This document shows, piece after piece, positions 20,501 through 34,982 of a stretch of 64,000 nucleotides of DNA. Origin of the DNA: Apostichopus japonicus (taxonomy: Eukaryota; Echinodermata; Holothuroidea; Aspidochirotida; Stichopodidae); assembly GCF_037975245.1 (NCBI RefSeq), contig NC_092580.1, forward strand, positions 9,213,001-9,277,000, read 5' to 3'. The position numbers were made by a program, and so were the translations under genes. The notes under the pieces are model-generated. The model was given only the letters and a program-made list of their open reading frames with translations, was not told the DNA's origin and did no database searches. Each line of letters begins with the position of its first letter. The stretch's first letter is position 1.

Positions 20501-23500
20501 TCAAATGACCTTCGACCTCCACCAAAATCTATGGACTTCCGGTGACGTCAAAGATCCACGTGCACCCCGACTATGAAGTTGGTCCGACCTTTCATGCCTG
20601 AGATATCGCGTTTACAAAGTTCGTCACCATTTCTTCCCTGGTGACCTCAAATGACCTTCGACCGGAACCAAAATCTATGGACTTCCGGTGATCCCTAGGA
20701 TCCACGTGCACCCCGACTATGAAGTTGGTCCGAGTTTCCATGCCTGAGATATCGCGTTTACAAAGTTCGTCACCATTTCTTCCCTGGTGACCTCAAATGA
20801 CCTTCGACCGGAACCAAAATATATGGACTTCCGGTGACGTCATAGATCCACGTGCACTACGACCATGAAGTTGGTCCGAGTTTCCATGCCTGAGATATCG
20901 CGTTTACAAAGTTCGTCACCATTTCTTCCCTGGTGACCTCAAATGACCTTCGACCGGAAGCAAAATATATGGACTTCCGGTGATCTTTAGGATCCACGTG
21001 CACCCCGACTATGAAGTTGGTCCGACCTTCCATGCCTGAGATATCGCGTTTACAAAGTTCGTCACCATTTCTTCCCTGGTGACCTCAAATGGCCTTCGAC
21101 CGGAACCAAAATCTATGGACTTCCGGTGATCCCTAGGATCCACGTGCACCCCGACTATGAAGTTGGTCCGAGTTTCCATGCCTGAGATATCGCGTTTACA
21201 AAGTTCGTCACCATTTCTTCCCTGGTGACCTCAAATGACCTTCGACCGGAACCAAAATCTATGGACTTCCGGTGACGTCAAAGATCCACGTGCACCCCGA
21301 TTATGAAGTTGGTCCGACTTTCCATGCCTGAGATATCGCGTTTACAAAGTTCGTCACCATTTCTTCCCTGGTGACCTCAAATGACCTTCGACCGGAACCA
21401 AAATCCTTGGACTTCCGGTGATCCCTAGGATTCACGTGCACCCCGACTATGAAGTTGGTCCGAGTTTCCATGCCTGAGATATCGCGTTTACAAAGTTCGT
21501 CACCATTTCTTCCCTGGTGACCTCAAATGACCTTCGACAGGAACCAAAATCTATGGACTTCCGGTGATCCGCAGGATCCACGTGCACCCCGACTATGAAG
21601 TTGGTCCGACCTTCCATGCCTGAGATATCGCGTTTACAAAGTTCGTCACCATTTCTTCCCTGGTGACCTCAAATGACCTTCGACCGGAACCAAAATCTAT
21701 GGACTTCCGGTGATCCGTAGGATCCACGTGCACCCCGACTATGAAGTTGGTCCGACCTTCCATGCCTGAGATATCGCGTTTACAAAGTTCGTCACCATTT
21801 CTTCCCTGGTGACCTCAAATGACCTTCGACCGGAAGCAAAATATATTGACTTTCGGTGATCCCTAGGATCCACGTGCACCCCGACTATGAAGTTGGTCCG
21901 AGTTTCCATGCCTGAGATATCGCGTTTACAAAGTTCGTCACCATTTCTTCCCTGGTGACCTCAAATGACCTTCGACCGGAACCAAAATCCTTGGACTTCC
22001 GGTGATCTCTAGGATCCACGTGCACCCCGACTATGAAGTTGGTCCGAGTTTCCATGCCTGAGATATCGCGCTTACAAAGTTCGTCACCATTTCTTCCCTG
22101 GTGACCTCAAATGACCTTCGACCGGAACTAAAATCCTCGGGCTTCCGGTGATCCCTAGGATCCACGTGCACCCCGACTATGAAGTTGGTCCGAGTTTCCA
22201 TGCCTGAGATATCGCGTTTACAAAGTTCGTCACCATTTCTTCCCTGGTGACCTCAAATGACCTTCGACCGGAACCAAAATCTATGGACTTCCGGTGACGT
22301 CAAAGATCCACGTGCACCCCGACTATGAAGTTGGTCCGACCTTTCATGCCTGAGATATCGCGTTTACAAAGTTCGTCACCATTTCTTCCCTGGTGACCTC
22401 AAATGACCTTCGACCGGAACCAAAATCTATGGACTTCCGGTGATCCCTAGGATCCACGTGCACCCCGACTATGAAGTTGGTTCGAGTTTCCATGCCTGAG
22501 ATATCGCGTTTACAAAGTTCGTCACCATTTCTTCCCTGGTGACCTCAAATGACCTTCGACCGGAACCAAAATCTATGGACTTCCGGTGATCTCTAGGATC
22601 CACGTGCACCCCGACTATGAAGTTGGTCCGAGTTTCCATGCCTGAGATATCGCGTTTACAAAGTTCGTCACCATTTCTTCCCTGGTGACCTCAAATGACC
22701 TTCGACCGGAACCAAAATCTATGGACTTCCGGTGACGTCAAAGATCCACGTGCACCCCGACTATGAAGTTGGTCCGACCTTTCATGCCTGAGATATCGCG
22801 TTTACAAAGTTCGTCACCATTTCTTCCCTGGTGACCTCAAATGACCTTCGACCTCCACCAAAATCTATGGACTTCCGGTGATCCCTAGGATCCACGTGCA
22901 CCCCGACTATGAAGTTGGTCCGAGTTTCCATGCCTGAGATATCGCGTTTACAAAGTTCGTCACCATTTCTTCCCTGGTGACCTCAAATGACCTTCGACCG
23001 GAACCAAAATATATGGACTTCCGGTGACGTCATAGATCCACGTGCACTACGACCATGAAGTTGGTCCGAGTTTCCATGCCTGAGATATCGCGTTTACAAA
23101 GTTCGTCACCATTTCTTCCCTGGTGACCTCAAATGACCTTCGACCGGAAGCAAAATATATGGACTTCCGGTGATCCCTAGGATCCACGTGCACCCCGACT
23201 ATGAAGTTGGTCCGACCTTCCATGCCTGAGATATCGCGTTTACAAAGTTCGTCACCATTTCTTCCCTGGTGACCTCAAATGGACTTCGACCGGAACCAAA
23301 ATCTATGGACTTCCGGTGATCCCTAGGATCCACGTGCACCCCGACTATGAAGTTGGTCCGACCTTCCCTGACTGAGATATCGCGTTTACAAAGTTCGTCA
23401 CCATTTCTTCCCTGGTGACCTCAAATGACCTTCGACCTGTATCAAAATCTTTGGACTTCCGGTGATCCCTAGGATCCACGTGCACCCCGACTATGAAGTT

Positions 23501-25860
23501 GGTCCGACCTTCCCTGCCTGAGATATCGCGTTTACAAAGTTCGTCACCATTTCTTCCCTGGTGACCTCAAATGACCTTCGACCTGTATCAAAATCCTTGG
23601 ACTTCCGGTGATCCCTAGGATCCACGTGCACCCCGACCATGAAGTTGGTCCGACCTTCCATGCCTGAGATATCGCGTTTACAAAGTTCGTCACCATTTCT
23701 TCCCTGGTGACCTCAAATGACCTTCGACCGGAACCAAAATCCATGGACTTCCGGTGATCTTTAGGATCCACGTGCACACCGACTATGAAGTTGGTCCGAC
23801 CTTCCCTGCCTGAGATATCGCGTTTACAAAGTTTGTCACCATTTCTTCCCTGGTGACCTCAAATGACCTTCGACCGGAACCAAAATCCATGGACTTCCGG
23901 TGAATCCTAGGATCCACGTGCACACCGACTATGAAGTTGGTCCGACTTTCCATGCCTGAGATATCGCGTTTACAAAGTTCGTCACCATTTCTTCCCTGGT
24001 GACCTCAAATGACCTTCGACCGGAACCAAAATCGATGGAATTCCGGTGATCGCCAGGATCCACGTGCACCCCGACTATGAAGTTGGTCCGACCTTCCCTG
24101 CCTGAGATATCGCGTTTACAAAGTTCGTCACCATTTCTTCCCTGGTGACCTCAAATTTTCTTCGACCGGAACCAAAATCCTTGGACTTCCGGTGATCCCT
24201 AGGATCCACGTGCACCCCGACTATGAAGTTGGTCCGAGTTTCCATGCCTGAGATATCGCGCTTACAAAGTTCGTCACCATTTCTTCCCTGGTGACCTCAA
24301 ATGACCTTCGACCGGAACTAAAATCCTCGGGCTTCCGGTGATCCCTAGGATCCACGTGCACCCCGACTATGAAGTTGGTCCGAGTTTCCATGCCTGAGAT
24401 ATCGCGTTTACAAAGTTCGTCACCATTTCTTCCCTGGTGACCTCAAATGACCTTCGACCGGAACCAAAATCTATGGACTTCCGGTGACGTCAAAGATCCA
24501 CGTGCACCCCGACTATGAAGTTGGTCCGACCTTTCATGCCTGAGATATCGCGTTTACAAAGTTCGTCACCATTTCTTCCCTGGTGACCTCAAATGACCTT
24601 CGACCGGAACCAAAATCTATGGACTTCCGGTGATCCGTAGGATCCACGTGCACCCCGACTATGAAGTTGGTTCGAGTTTCCATGCCTGAGATATCGCGTT
24701 TACAAAGTTCGTCACCATTTCTTCCCTGGTGACCTCAAATGACCTTCGACCGGAACCAAAATCTATGGACTTCCGGTGATCTCTAGGATCCACGTGCACC
24801 CCGACTATGAAGTTGGTCCGAGTTTCCATGCCTGAGATATCGCGTTTACAAAGTTCGTCACCATTTCTTCCCTGGTGACCTCAAATGACCTTCGACCGGA
24901 ACCAAAATCTATGGACTTCCGGTGACGTCAAAGATCCACGTGCACCCCGACTATGAAGTTGGTCCGACCTTTCATGCCTGAGATATCGCGTTTACAAAGT
25001 TCGTCACCATTTCTTCCCTGGTGACCTCAAATGACCTTCGACCTCCACCAAAATCTATGGACTTCCGGTGATCCCTAGGATCCACGTGCACCCCGACTAT
25101 GAAGTTGGTCCGAGTTTCCATGCCTGAGATATCGCGTTTACAAAGTTCGTCACCATTTCTTCCCTGGTGACCTCAAATGACCTTCGACCGGAACCAAAAT
25201 ATATGGACTTCCGGTGACGTCATAGATCCACGTGCACTACGACCATGAAGTTGGTCCGAGTTTCCATGCCTGAGATATCGCGTTTACAAAGTTCGTCACC
25301 ATTTCTTCCCTGGTGACCTCAAATGACCTTCGACCGGAAGCAAAATATATGGACTTCCGGTGATCCCTAGGATCCACGTGCACCCCGACTATGAAGTTGG
25401 TCCGACCTTCCATGCCTGAGATATCGCGTTTACAAAGTTCGTCACCATTTCTTCCCTGGTGACCTCAAATGGCCTTCGACCGGAACCAAAATCTATGGAC
25501 TTCCGATGATCCCTAGGATCCACGTGCACCCCGTCTATGAAGTTGGTCCGAGTTTCCATGCCTGAGATATCGCGTTTACAAAGTTCGTCACCATTTCTTC
25601 CCTGGTGACCTCAAATGGCCTTCGACCGGAACCAAAATCTATGGACTTCCGGTGACGTCAAAGATCCACGTGCACCCCGATTATGAAGTTGGTCCGACTT
25701 TCCATGCCTGAGATATCGCGTTTACAAAGTTCGTCACCATTTCTTCCCTGGTGACCTCAAATGACCTTCGACCGGAACCAAAATCCTTGGACTTCCGGTG
25801 ATCCCTAGGATTCACGTGCACCCCGACTATGAAGTTTGTCCGAGTTTCCATGCCTGAGAT
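17596..25860 (-). repeat. 15-monomer higher-order repeat (2190 bp), four copies
   Basis: The private monomer ACCGGAACTAAAATCCTCGG occurs at 17741, 19931, 22121 and 24311, each 2190 bp (15 x 146) apart. Neighbouring variants keep the same order, including CTCCACC, GACGTCATAG with CACTACGACC, CGACAGGAACC and TTGACTTTCGG. Copies 1 and 2 are almost identical. Copy 3 is interrupted at about 23350 by a block of edge-type monomers, and copy 4 carries a one-base deletion near 25865 before the pattern changes. Confidence 0.85.
23350..24240 (-). repeat. Edge-type block embedded in the 15-mer array
   Basis: About six monomers closely match 16780-17670 at an offset of 6570 bp (45 x 146). They share CCTTCCCTGACTGAG, CTGTATCAAAATC, the GTTTGTCACC variant, GGTGAATCCTAGG, GATCGCCAGG and AAATTTTCTTCG. 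Nine monomers of the third 15-mer precede them, so the block keeps the 15-monomer count exactly. Confidence 0.8.
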
Positions 25861-26029
25861 ATCTTGTTACAAAGTTCGTCACCATTTCTTCCCTGGTGAC
25901 CTCAAATGACCTTCGACAGGAACCAAAATCTATGGACTTCCGGTGATCCGCAGGATCCACGTGCACCCCGACTATGAAGTTGGTCCGACCTTCCATGCCT
26001 GAGATATCGCGTTTACAAAGTTCGTCACC

Positions 26030-28950
26030 ATTTCTTCCCTGGTGACCTCAAATGACCTTCGACCGGAACCAAAATCTATGGACTTCCGGTGATCCGTAGG
26101 ATCCACGTGCGCCCCGACTATGAAGTTGGTCCGACCTTCCATGCCTGAGATATCGCGTTTACAAAGTTCGTCACCATTTCTTCCCTGGTGACCTCAAATG
26201 ACCTTCGACCGGAACCAAAATCTATGGACTTCCGGTGCTCCTTAGGATCCACGTGCACCCCGACTATGAAGTTGGTCCGAGTTTCCATGCCTGAGATATC
26301 GCGTTTACAAAGTTCGTCACCATTTCTTCCCTGGTGACCTCAAATGACCTTCGACCGGAACCAAAATCTATGGACTTCCGGTGATCCTTAAGATCAACGT
26401 GCACCCCGACTATGAAGTTGGTCCGAGTTTCCATGCCTGAGATATCGCGTTTACAAAGTTCGTCACCATTTCTTCCCTGGTGACCTCAAATGACCTTCGA
26501 CCGGAACCAAAATCTATGGACTTCCGGTGACGTCAAAGATCCACGTGCACCCCGACTATGAAGTTGGTCCGACTTTCCATGCCTGAGATATCGCGTTTAC
26601 AAAGTTCGTCACCATTTCTTCCCTGGTGACCTCAAATGACCTTCGACCGGAACCAAACACGATGGAATTCCGGTGATCCCTACGATCCACGTGCACCCCG
26701 ACTATGAAGTTGGTCCGAGTTTCCATGCCTGAGATATCGCGTTTACATAGTTCGTCACCATTTCTTCCCTGGTGACCTCAAATGACCTTCGACCGGAACC
26801 AAAATCCTTGGACTTCCGGTGATCTCTAGGATCCACGTGCACCCCGACTATGAAGTTGGTCCGAGTTTCCATGCCTGAGATATCGCGTTTACAAAGTTCG
26901 TCACCATTTCTTCCCTGGTGACCTCAAATGACCTTCGACCGGAACCAAAATCCATGGACTTCCGGTGATCCCTAGGATCCACGTGCACACCGACTATGAA
27001 GTTGGTCCGACTTTCCATGCCTGAGATATCGCGTTTACAAAGTTCGTCACCATTTCTTCCCTGGTGACCTCAAATGACCTTCGACCGGAACCAAAATCCT
27101 TGGACTTCCGGTGATCGCCAGGATCCACGTGCACCCCGACTATGAAGTTGGTCCGACCTTCCCTGCCTGAGATATCGCGTTTACAAAGTTCGTCACCATT
27201 TCTTCCCTGGTGACCTCAAATGACCTTCGACCGGAACCAAAATCCTTGGACTTCCGGTGATCCCTAGGATCCACGTGCACCCCGACTATGAAGTTGGTCC
27301 GAGTTTCCATGCCTGAGATATGGCGCTTACAAAGTTCGTCACCATTTCTTCCCTGGTGACCTCAAATGACCTTCGACCGGAACTAAAATCCTCGGGCTTC
27401 CGGTGATCCCTAGGATCCACGTGCACCCCGACTATGAAGTTGGTCCGAGTTTCCATGCCTGAGATATCGCGTTTACAAAGTTCGTCACCATTTCTTCCCT
27501 GGTGACCTCAAATGACCTTCGACCGGAACCAAAATCTATGGACTTCCGGTGACGTCCACGATCCACGTGCACCCCGACTATGAAGTTGGTCCGACCTTTC
27601 ATGCCTGAGATATCGCGTTTACAAAGTTCGTCACCATTTCTTCACTGGTGACCTCAAATGACCTTCGACCGGAACCAAAATCTATGGACTTCCGGTGATC
27701 CGTAGGATCCACGTGCACCCCGACTATGAAGTTGGTCCGACCTTCCATGCCTGAGATATCGCGTTTACAAAGTTCGTCACCATTTCTTCCCTGGTGACCT
27801 CAAATGACCTTCGACCGGAACCAAAATCTATGGACTTCCGGTGCTCCCTAGGATCCACGTGCACCCCGACTATGAAGTTGGTCCGAGTTTCCATGCCTGA
27901 GATATCGCGTTTACAAAGTTCGTCACCATTTCTTCCCTGGTGACCTCAAATGACCTTCGACCGGAACCAAAATCTAGAGACTTCCGGTGATCCTTAAGAT
28001 CAACGTGCACCCCGACTATGAAGTTGGTCCGAGTTTCCATGCCTGAGATATCGCGTTTACAAAGTTCGTCACCATTTCTTCCCTGGTGACCTCAAATGAC
28101 CTTCGACCGGAACCAAAATCTACGGACTTCCGGTGACGTCAAAGATCCACGTGCACCCCGACTATGAAGTTGGTCCGACTTTCCATGCCTGAGATATCGC
28201 GTTTACAAAGTTCGTCACCATTTCTTCCCTGGTGACCTCAAATGACCTTCGACCGGAACCAAAATCGATGGAATTCCGGTGATCCCTAGGATCCACGTGC
28301 ACCCCGACTATGAAGTTGGTCCGAGTTTCCATGCCTGAGATATCGCGTTTACATAGTTCGTCACCATTTCTTCCCTGGTGACCTCAAATGACCTTCGACC
28401 GGAACCAAAATCCTTGGACTTCCGGTGATCTCTAGGATCCACGTGCACCCCGACTATGAAGTTGGTCCGAGTTTCCATGCCTGAGATATCGCGTTTACAA
28501 AGTTCGTCACCATTTCTTCCCTGGTGACCTCAAATGACCTTCGACCGGAACCAAAATCCATGGACTTCCGGTGATCCCTAGGATCCACGTGCACACCGAC
28601 TATGAAGTTGGTCCGACTTTCCATGCCTGAGATATCGCGTTTACAAAGTTCGTCACCATTTCTTCCCTGGTGACCTCAAATGACCTTCGACCGGAACCAA
28701 AATCCTTGGACTTCCGGTGATCGCCAGGATCCACGTGCACCCCGACTATGAAGTTGGTCCGACCTTCCCTGCCTGAGATATCGCGTTTACAAAGTTCGTC
28801 ACCATTTCTTCCCTGGTGACCTCAAATGACCTTCGACCGGAACCAAAATCCTTGGACTTCCGGTGATCCCTAGGATCCACGTGCACCCCGACTATGAAGT
28901 TGGTCCGAGTTTCCATGCCTGAGATATCGCGTTTACAAAGTTCGTCACCA
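26030..28950 (-). repeat. 11-monomer higher-order repeat (1606 bp), about two copies
   Basis: Ordered variants recur at 1606 bp (11 x 146): GGTGCTCC at 26234 and 27840, CTTAAGATCAACG near 26390 and 27996, GATGGAATTC at 26661 and 28267, and the GATCGCCAGG monomer near 27115 and 28721. The second copy runs for about nine monomers and then diverges near 28950. Confidence 0.8.
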
Positions 28951-29099
28951 TTTCTTCCCTGGTGACCTCAAATGACCTTCGACCGGAACCAAAATCTATG
29001 GACTTCCGGTGATCTCTAGGATCCACGTGCACCCCGACTATGAAGTTGGTCCGAGTTTCCATGCCTGGGATATCGCGTTTACAAAGTTCGTCACCATTT

Positions 29100-31450
29100 C
29101 TTCCCTGGTGACCTCAAATGACCTTCGACCGGAACCAAAATCTTCGGTATTCCGGTGATCCCTAGGATCCACGTGCACCCCGACTATGAAGTTGGTCCGA
29201 CTTTCCATGCCTGAGATATCGCGTTTACAAAGTTCGTCACCATTTCTTCCCTGGTGACCTCAAATGACCTTCGACCGGAACCAAAATCTTCGGTATTCCG
29301 GTGATCCCTAGGATCCACGTGCACCCCGACTATGAAGTTGGTCCGACTTTCCATGCCTGAGATATCGCGTTTACAAAGTTCGTCACCATTTCTTCCCTGG
29401 TGACCTCAAATGACCTTCGACCGGAACCAAAATCTATGGACTTCCGGTGATCCTTAGGATCCACGTGCACCCAGACTATGAAGTTGGTCCGAGTTTCCAT
29501 GCCTGAGATATCGCGTTTACAAAGTTCGTCACCATTTCTTCCCTGGTGACCTCAAATGACCTTCGACCGGAACCAAAATCTATGGACTTCCGGTGATCCT
29601 TAGGATCCACGTGCACCCAGACTATGAAGTTGGTCCGAGTTTCCATGCCTGAGATATCGCGTTTACAAAGTTCGTCACCATTTCTTCCCTGGTGACCTCA
29701 AATGACCTTCGACCGGAACCAAAATCTATGGACTTCCGGTGATCCCTAGGATCCACGTGCACCCCGACTATGAAGTTGGTCCGAGTTTCCATGCCTGAGA
29801 TATCGCGTTTACAAAGTTCGTCACCATTTCTTCCCTGGTGACCTCAAATGACCTTCGACCGGAAGCAAAATCAATGGACTTCCGGTGATCCCTAGGATCC
29901 ACGTGCATCCCGACTATGAAGTTGGTCCGACCTTCCATGCCTGAGATATCGCGTTTACAAAGTTCGTCACCATTTCTTCCCTGGTGACCTCAAATGATCT
30001 TCGACCGGAACCAAAATCTTCGGTATTCCGGTGATCCCTAGGATTCACGTGCACCCCGACTATGAAGTTGGTCCGACTTTCCATGCCTGAGATATCGCGT
30101 TTACAAAGTTCGTCACCATTTCTTCCCTGGTGACCTCAAATGACCTTCGACCGGAACCAAAATCTTCGGTATTCCGGTGATCCCTAGGATCCACGTGCAC
30201 CCCGACTATGAAGTTGGTCCGAGTTTCCATGCCTGAGATATCGCGTTTACAAAGTTCGTCACCATTTCTTCCCTGGTGACCTCAAATGACCTTCGACCGG
30301 AAGCAAAATCAATGGACTTCCGGTGATCCCTAGGATCCACGTGCATCCCGACTACGAAGTTGGTCCGACCTTCCATGCCTGAGATATCGCGTTTACAAAG
30401 TTCGTCACCATTTCTTCCCTGGTGACCTCAAATGACCTTCGACCGGAACCAAAATCTATGGACTTCCGGTGATCCCTAGGATCCACGTGCATCCCGACTA
30501 TGAAGTTGGTCCGACCTTCCATGCCTGAGATATCGCGTTTACAAAGTTCGTCACCATTTCTTCCCTGGTGACCTCAAATGACCTTCGACCGGAAGCAAAA
30601 TCAATGGACTTCCGTTGATCCCTAGGATCCACGTGCACCCCGACTATGAAGTTGGTCCGAGTTTCCATGCCTGAGATATCGCGTTTACAAAGTTCGTCAC
30701 CATTTCTTCCCTGGTGACCTCAAATGATCTTCGACCGGAACCAAAATCTTCGGTATTCCGGTGATCCCTAGGATCCACGTGCACCCCGACTATGAAGTTG
30801 GTCCGACTTTCCATGCCTGAGATATCGCGTTTACAAAGTTCGTCACCATTTCTTCCCTGGTGACCTCAAATGACCTTCGACCGGAACCAAAATCTTCGGT
30901 ATTCCGGTGATCCCTAGGATCCACGTGCACCCCGACTATGAAGTTGGTCCGAGTTTCCATGCCTGAGATATCGCGTTTACAAAGTTCGTCACCATTTCTT
31001 CCCTGGTGACCTCAAATGACCTTCGACCGGAAGCAAAATCAATGGACTTCCGGTGATCCCTAGGATCCACGTGCATCCCGACTACGAAGTTGGTCCGACC
31101 TTCCATGCCTGAGATATCGCGTTTACAAAGTTCGTCACCATTTCTTCCCTGGTGACCTCAAATGACCTTCGACCGGAACCAAAATCTATGGACTTCCGGT
31201 GATCCCTAGGATCCACGTGTACCCCGACTACGAAGTTGGTCCGAGTTTCCATGCCTGAGATATCGCGTTTACAAAGTTCGTCACCATTTCTTCCCTGGTG
31301 ACCTCAAATGACCTTCGACCGGAACCAAAATCTATGGACTTCCGGTGATCCCTAGGATCCACGTGTACCCCGACTACGAAGTTGGTCCGAGTTTCCATGC
31401 CTGAGATATCGCGTTTACAAAGTTCGTCACCATTTCTTCCCTGGTGACCT
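29100..31450 (-). repeat. TCTTCGGTATTCC monomer family with a 5-monomer repeat
   Basis: Monomers with TCTTCGGTATTCCGG dominate the start of this block. The private start AAATGATCTTCGACC occurs at 29993 and 30723, 730 bp (5 x 146) apart. It is followed in both cases by a second TCTTCGG monomer, a GCAAAATCAATGG monomer with GACTACGAAG, and a CTATGG monomer. This family is also found near 32621, 39337, 47390, 48120 and 60385. Confidence 0.75.
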
Positions 31451-34400
31451 CAAATGACCTTCGACCGGAACCAAAATCAATGGACTTCCGGTGATCCCTA
31501 GGATCCACATGCATCCCGACTATGAAGTTGGTCCGACCTTCCATGCCTGAGATATCGCGTTTACAAAGTTCGTCACCATTTCTTCCCTGGTGACCTCAAA
31601 TGACCTTCGACCGGAAGCAAAATCAATGTACTTCCGGTGATCCCTAGGATCCACGTGCATCCCGACTATGAAGTTGGTCCGAGTTTCCATGCCTGAGATA
31701 TCGCGTTTACAATGTTCGTCACCATTTCTTCCCTGGTTACCTCAAATGACCTTCGACCTCCACCAAAATCTATGGACTTCCGGTGATCCATAGGATCCAC
31801 GTGCACCCCGACTATGAAGCTGGTCCGAGTTTCCATGCCTGAGATAACGCGTTTAAAAAGTTCGTCACCATTTCTTCCCTGGTGACCTCAAATGACCTTC
31901 GACCGGAACCAAAATCGATGGAATTCCGGTGATCCCTAGGATCCACGTGCACCCCGACTATGAAGTTGGTCCGAGTTTCCATGCCTGAGATAACGCGTTT
32001 AAAAAGTTCGTCACCATTTCTTCCCTGGTGACCTCAAATGACCTTCGACCGGTACCAAAATATATGGACTTCCGGTGACGTCAAAGATCCACGTGCACCC
32101 CGACCATGAAGTTGGTCCGACTTTCCATGCCTGAGATATCGCGTTTACAAAGTTCGTCACCATTTCTTCCCTGGTGACCTCAAATGACCTTCGACCTCCA
32201 CTTAAATATATGGACTTCCGGTGACGTCAAAGATCCACGTGCACCCCGACCATGAAGTTGGTCCGACTTTCCATGCCTGATATATCGCGTTTACAAAGTT
32301 CGTCACCATTTCTTCCCTGGTGACCTCAAATGACCTTCGACCGGAACCAAAATCAATGGACTTCCGGTGATCTCTAGGATCCACGTGCATCCCGACTATG
32401 AAGTTGGTCCGAGTTTCCATGCCTGAGATATCGCGTTTACAAAGTTCGTCACCATTTCTTCCCTGTTGACCTCAAATGACCTTCGACCGGAACCAAAATA
32501 TATTGACTTCCGGTGATCCCTAGGATCCACGTGCATCCCGACTATGAAGTTGGTCCGACCTTCCATGCCTGAGATATCGCGTTTACAAAGTTCGTCACCA
32601 TTTCTTCCCTGGTGACCTCAAATGATCTTCGACCGGAACCAAAATCTTCGGTATTCCGGTGATCCCTAGGATTCACGTGCACCCCGACTATGAAGTTGGT
32701 CCGACTTTCCATGCCTGAGATATCGCGTTTACAAAGTTCGTCACCATTTCTTCCCTGGTGACCTCAAATGACCTTCGACCGGAACCAAAATCTTCGGTAT
32801 TCCGGTGATCCCTAGGATCCACGTGCACCCCGACTATGAAGTTGGTCCGAGTTTCCATGCCTGAGATATCGCGTTTACAAAGTTCGTCACCATTTCTTCC
32901 CTGGTGACCTCAAATGACCTTCGACCGGAAGCAAAATCAATGGACTTCCGGTGATCCCTAGGATCCACGTGCATCCCGACTACGAAGTTGGTCCGACCTT
33001 CCATGCCTGAGATATCGCGTTTACAAAGTTCGTCACCATTTCTTCCCTGGTGACCTCAAATGACCTTCGACCGGAACCAAAATCTATGGACTTCCGGTGA
33101 TCCCTAGGATCCACGTGCATCCCGACTATGAAGTTGGTCCGACCTTCCATGCCTGAGATATCGCGTTTACAAAGTTCGTCACCATTTCTTCCCTGGTGAC
33201 CTCAAATGACCTTCGACCGGAAGCAAAATCAATGGACTTCCGTTGATCTCTAGGATCCACGTGCACCCCGACTATGAAGTTGGTCCGACTTTCCATGCCT
33301 GAGATATCGCGTTTACAAAGTTCGTCACCATTTCTTCCCTGGTGACCTCAAATGACCTTCGACCGGAACCAAAATCTTCGGTATTCCGGTGATCCCTAGG
33401 ATCCACGTGCACCCCGACTATGAAGTTGGTCCGAGTTTCCATGCCTGAGATATCGCGTTTACAAAGTTCGTCACCATTTCTTCCCTGGTGACCTCAAATG
33501 ACCTTCGACCGGAAGCAAAATCAATGGACTTCCGGTGATCCCTAGGATCCACGTGCATCCCGACTACGAAGTTGGTCCGACCTTCCATGCCTGAGATATC
33601 GCGTTTACAAAGTTCGTCACCATTTCTTCCCTGGTGACCTCAAATGACCTTCGACCGGAACCAAAATCTATGGACTTCCGGTGATCCCTAGGATCCACGT
33701 GTACCCCGACTACGAAGTTGGTCCGAGTTTCCATGCCTGAGATATCGCGTTTACAAAGTTCGTCACCATTTCTTCCCTGGTGACCTCAAATGACCTTCGA
33801 CCGGAACCAAAATCTATGGACTTCCGGTGATCCCTAGGATCCACGTGTACCCCGACTACGAAGTTGGTCCGAGTTTCCATGCCTGAGATATCGCGTTTAC
33901 AAAGTTCGTCACCATTTCTTCCCTGGTGACCTCAAATGACCTTCGACCGGAACCAAAATCAATGGACTTCCGGTGATCCCTAGGATCCACATGCATCCCG
34001 ACTATGAAGTTGGTCCGACCTTCCATGCCTGAGATATCGCGTTTACAAAGTTCGTCACCATTTCTTCCCTGGTGACCTCAAATGACCTTCGACCGGAAGC
34101 AAAATCAATGTACTTCCGGTGATCCCTAGGATCCACGTGCATCCCGACTATGAAGTTGGTCCGAGTTTCCATGCCTGAGATATCGCGTTTACAATGTTCG
34201 TCACCATTTCTTCCCTGGTGACCTCAAATGACCTTCGACCTCCACCAAAATCTATGGACTTCCGGTGATCCATAGGATCCACGTGCACCCCGACTATGAA
34301 GCTGGTCCGAGTTTCCATGCCTGAGATAACGCGTTTAAAAAGTTCGTCACCATTTCTTCCCTGGTGACCTCAAATGACCTTCGACCGGAACCAAAATCGA

Positions 34401-34982
34401 TGGAATTCCGGTGATCCCTAGGATCCACGTGCACCCCGACTATGAAGTTGGTCCGAGTTTCCATGCCTGAGATAACGCGTTTAAAAAGTTCGTCACCATT
34501 TCTTCCCTGGTGACCTCAAATGACCTTCGACCGGTACCAAAATATATGGACTTCCGGTGACGTCAAAGATCCACGTGCACCCCGACCATGAAGTTGGTCC
34601 GACTTTCCATGCCTGAGATATCGCGTTTACAAAGTTCGTCACCATTTCTTCCCTGGTGACCTCAAATGACCTTCGACCTCCACTTAAATATATGGACTTC
34701 CGGTGACGTCAAAGATCCACGTGCACCCCGACCATGAAGTTGGTCCGACTTTCCATGCCTGATATATCGCGTTTACAAAGTTCGTCACCATTTCTTCCCT
34801 GGTGACCTCAAATGACCTTCGACCGGAACCAAAATCAATGGACTTCCGGTGATCTCTAGGATCCACGTGCATCCCGACTATGAAGTTGGTCCGAGTTTCC
34901 ATGCCTGAGATATCGCGTTTACAAAGTTCGTCACCATTTCTTCCCTGTTGACCTCAAATGACCTTCGACCGGAACCAAAATA
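30867..34982 (-). repeat. 17-monomer offset duplication (2482 bp)
   Basis: The stretch 30867-32500 recurs at 33349-34982 with an offset of 2482 bp (17 x 146). It includes GTGTACCCCGACTACG pairs, CACATGCATCCC, ATCAATGTACTTCC, GAAGCTGGTCC, GATAACGCGTTTAAAAAG and the CTCCACTTAAATATATGG monomer. Beyond it the copies diverge: one continues with GATCCCTAGG, the other with GACGTCAAAG. Confidence 0.8.
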
